This document shows, piece after piece, positions 6,663 through 8,254 of a DNA stretch of 8,254 nucleotides (within the stretch, counting starts at the first letter, position 1; every line of letters begins with the position of its first letter). This stretch comes from an uncultured Rhodoplanes sp. (GTDB lineage Bacteria; Pseudomonadota; Alphaproteobacteria; Rhizobiales; Xanthobacteraceae). The notes under the pieces were generated by a model that saw nothing but the letters and a program-made list of their open reading frames with translations, was not told the DNA's origin and searched no databases. Location of the stretch: positions 1 through 8,254 of the forward strand of contig CAKZHN010000096.1 in the NCBI GenBank assembly GCA_936924235.1. The letters are read 5' to 3'. Position numbers and translations under genes: made by a program.

Positions 6663-6759
6663 TCGCGCGCCGCGCGGCCCCGGATTGAACAAAAACGGGT
6701 GGCGGCGCGACAAAGAAACGAGGTTTCAGCACTTTTCGTCATCTCGTTCCGGGAATCGC
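6663..6759 (+). other. 97-base gap before the SecY-like gene
   Basis: This gap separates two same-strand genes. It contains a TTGAAC (6685-6690) that resembles a -35 box, but no good -10 at proper spacing, so an independent promoter cannot be claimed. There is no clear terminator after the CoxL-like stop. Read-through transcription from the CoxL-like gene therefore remains possible. Confidence 0.4.
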
Positions 6760-7797
6760 ATGGCGACCCAACCCGTTACGCCGCTGCCGCGATCTGAACT
6801 GGCGCGCCGCCTGCTTTTCACGGCGGGCATCCTCCTGGCTTATCGCCTCGGGTGTCACGTCCCGCTCCCAGGGGTCGATCCCGGAGCTGCGCCCGGCGTG
6901 GCGCGGATGTTGAAACCGGAAGCGCTGTCGCCTTTCGGGCTCGGCGTGACGCCGTTCCTCTCGGTGTTGTTTATCTTCGAACTCATCAAGTTGATCGTTC
7001 CGCCGCTGTCGCGCTGGGAAGCATCCGAACCCGGCCACGCGCAGACGCTCACCCGCGTCATCTACCTGCTGGCCCTTATGTTGGCCGGCTTTCAGGCCCG
7101 CGGCGTGACCGGCGGCTTGCAGGGCGCCTCGATGCTGATCGATGGGCCCGGCTGGAGCATCGTGACGCCGCTGACGCTGGCCGGCGGGGCCGCCTTGCTG
7201 GTGTGGCTCGGCGAACGAATCACGCTTCATGGCGTGGGCAATGGATTCTGGCTCCTGGTGATCACGCCGACGCTGGCCGCCGGGGTCAGCAATGCCGCCG
7301 GCACCTGGGAGCTCCTCCGCATGGGCGCCGTCAGGCCGGAGGCCTTGTTCGCCGCACTCGGTTTCGTTGCGGTCGCGACCGCGCTTATCGTGAAGACGAG
7401 CAAAGCCAATGGAGCATCGACGGAGAACCGGGTCAGCGGTGCGGATTTCGCGGGTGTCTGGCCGCCACTGCTCGCCACCTATGTCAGCGTCTTCGTGATC
7501 CGCATCAGCGGCCTCGAGGCCAGCGTTGCCACGCAACTGGCGCTGCTGGCCGCGCTGATCGTTCTGTTCAACGGGCTGCAGTGGCTCGGAACGGCGCCGG
7601 CGGCGCGGCGGCCCCTCTGGGCCATCGCATTGATCCAGATCGTCATCTGCGTCGGCGCCGATCTGCTGACGCGCACGATCCAACTGCCGTTTCCGATCGA
7701 CGGCGCCTGGCTGATCGTGATCGCGACGACGGCGATGAGCTGCGTGCGCGCGCTGGGCCCGCTGCCTGAAACGCCGCGCACCAGATCGGCGGTCTAG
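6760..7797 (+). CDS. Divergent, shortened SecY-family protein (orphan SecY paralogue)
   Basis: A 345-residue membrane protein that aligns along its length with the protein-conducting channel SecY (about 440 residues in E. coli). Recognisable SecY blocks are TM1 with YRLGCHVPLPGVDP (28-41; SecY has yRLGxxIPxPGId), FGLGVTPFLS (59-68; SecY FALGIMPYIS), the TM3 end with AGFQARGV (109-116), WLGERITLHGVGNGFWLL (149-166; SecY WLGEqITerGIGNGiSli), FAGVWPPLLA (230-239; SecY MAGVIPAIFA) and LPFPIDGAWLIVI (309-321; SecY TM10 start). About ten membrane segments can be placed, near 16-34, 60-80, 97-114, 133-150, 160-176, 193-211, 233-249, 254-275, 286-303 and 313-331. The size loss is in loops: the plug region between TM1 and TM2, the TM6-TM7 loop, and the TM8-TM9 (C5) loop, reduced to roughly ten residues and lacking the PGIRPG motif. 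It has no ribosomal-protein, SecA or SecE neighbours here. The start at 6760 is preceded by GGGAA. Whether it transports protein is unknown. Confidence 0.85.
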   Translation: MATQPVTPLPRSELARRLLFTAGILLAYRLGCHVPLPGVDPGAAPGVARMLKPEALSPFGLGVTPFLSVLFIFELIKLIVPPLSRWEASEPGHAQTLTRVIYLLALMLAGFQARGVTGGLQGASMLIDGPGWSIVTPLTLAGGAALLVWLGERITLHGVGNGFWLLVITPTLAAGVSNAAGTWELLRMGAVRPEALFAALGFVAVATALIVKTSKANGASTENRVSGADFAGVWPPLLATYVSVFVIRISGLEASVATQLALLAALIVLFNGLQWLGTAPAARRPLWAIALIQIVICVGADLLTRTIQLPFPIDGAWLIVIATTAMSCVRALGPLPETPRTRSAV

Positions 7798-7843
7798 TCC
7801 CCGGCTTGGTGGGCGCGTCAGATGATAGCGTCCCGAGGGACAC
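7798..7843. terminator. Convergent intergenic gap with weak hairpin
   Basis: The 46 bases between the convergent SecY-like and DUF1697 stop codons hold a short inverted repeat, GTCCC at 7830-7834 and GGGAC at 7837-7841. The stem is short, the loop would be only two to four bases, and no T-run follows on either strand. A bidirectional terminator is expected by position, but the sequence support is weak. Confidence 0.2.
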
Positions 7844-8254
7844 TCAAAGCTTCGACGCCATCTCGGTCAACTTGGTGACAGTGTTGACGTTGCGCGCTGT
7901 CCCGAGCTTGGCGGCCGGTATTTTCAGTTTTGACCGGCCCATGCCGCTTGGATAGTGAACGTAGATCTCACGCGACCCCAGCCGCATTTTCTCGTCAGCC
8001 ACCCCGGTCGCATGTTTCAAGGCGTCCGCCGGCGGCGGCTCGTCGAGAAAAATGACGGCCGTGAAGTTCGGTGCGGCCTTTGGAAACGGATTGCCCTGCA
8101 AGACGGATTGCATCTCTGCTGCCGTGCGGATCGCCACGCCAACGGGCTTTCCGCCGTATTTATGCAGCCGCCTCTCCAGCTCGGCTTTCACCTTCAAAGG
8201 CCCTGCGTTGCTTTCAAAAACGACATTGCCGCTGGCGATGTAGGTTTCGACCTG
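7844..8254 (-). CDS. DUF1697 family protein, 5' end cut by right edge
   Basis: The frame is open from the TGA at 7846-7844 to the right edge, giving the last 136 residues of a protein with the start outside the window. The first residues read QVETYIASGNVVFES, matching the TYIxSGNVxF block of DUF1697. They are followed by VAIRTAAEM, the NPFP motif, VIFLDEPPP (an A-V-x-F-L strand), IYVHYPSGMGRSKL and the terminal RNVNTVTKL, all characteristic of the family. Family members are about 180 residues, so roughly 40 N-terminal residues are missing. DUF1697 proteins are small cytosolic proteins of unknown function. A TTG codon at 8197 could be mistaken for the start, but the family similarity continues upstream of it. 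The gene converges on the SecY-like gene and shows no functional link to it. Confidence 0.88.
   Translation of the reverse strand, partial: QVETYIASGNVVFESNAGPLKVKAELERRLHKYGGKPVGVAIRTAAEMQSVLQGNPFPKAAPNFTAVIFLDEPPPADALKHATGVADEKMRLGSREIYVHYPSGMGRSKLKIPAAKLGTARNVNTVTKLTEMASKL

Noticed and set aside
4233..6713. Very long open frame on the minus strand (826 codons) opposite the CoxL-like gene
   Set aside because: It is an exact antisense shadow of a clearly recognisable gene, has an arginine/histidine-rich low-information composition and no domain. Long antisense frames are expected at this GC content.
6574..6759. 62-codon N-terminal extension of the SecY-like frame
   Set aside because: It overlaps the end of the CoxL-like gene and is an arginine-rich out-of-frame translation. 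SecY proteins start shortly before TM1, which fits the ATG at 6760.
6852..7769. Alternative plus-strand frame inside the SecY-like gene
   Set aside because: It is charged, low in hydrophobic segments and without motifs, while the overlapping frame matches SecY over its length.
8195..8197. TTG as start codon of the DUF1697 gene
   Set aside because: Translation upstream of it reads TYIASGNVVF, a family hallmark, so the true start is beyond the right edge.

Overview
The window is GC-rich, densely coded bacterial DNA with strong G/C preference at third codon positions. It carries catabolic and redox genes of a kind common in Alphaproteobacteria of the order Hyphomicrobiales (Bradyrhizobium/Rhodopseudomonas-like). 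This placement is inferred from gene content and composition; there is no rRNA or other marker gene to prove it. No tRNA, rRNA, CRISPR, insertion sequence or integrase is visible, and no stretch longer than about 120 bases lacks a gene.

Left part (1-4240, all on the minus strand, transcribed right to left): a compact putative aromatic-acid degradation operon. In transcription order it holds a Gfo/Idh/MocA-type dehydrogenase (4240-3044), the alpha subunit of a Rieske ring-hydroxylating dioxygenase (2987-1680), its beta subunit (1683-1174, start and stop codons overlapping as ATGA), and an ACMSD-family metal-dependent decarboxylase (1057-53). The first codons of a possible further gene run off the left edge. 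The order suggests a scheme of ring cis-dihydroxylation, rearomatisation of the dihydrodiol, and loss of a carboxyl group, as in phthalate-type pathways. The substrate cannot be read from the sequence. No ferredoxin or reductase for the dioxygenase is present here.

Middle (4241-6662): an 88-bp divergent intergenic region contains a 10-bp direct repeat with an 11-bp period, a candidate regulator site. It separates the operon from a plus-strand gene for the large molybdopterin-binding subunit of a xanthine dehydrogenase/CO dehydrogenase-family hydroxylase (form II CoxL-like). Its FAD and [2Fe-2S] partner subunits are not next to it.

Right part (6663-8254): a plus-strand gene for a shortened, divergent SecY paralogue (345 aa, about ten predicted membrane segments). 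It keeps core SecY sequence blocks but has lost most of the plug region and the C5 cytoplasmic loop that serves SecA and ribosome docking. It lies outside any ribosomal-protein operon and is the most unusual object in the window. It converges on a minus-strand DUF1697 gene whose 5' end is cut by the right edge.
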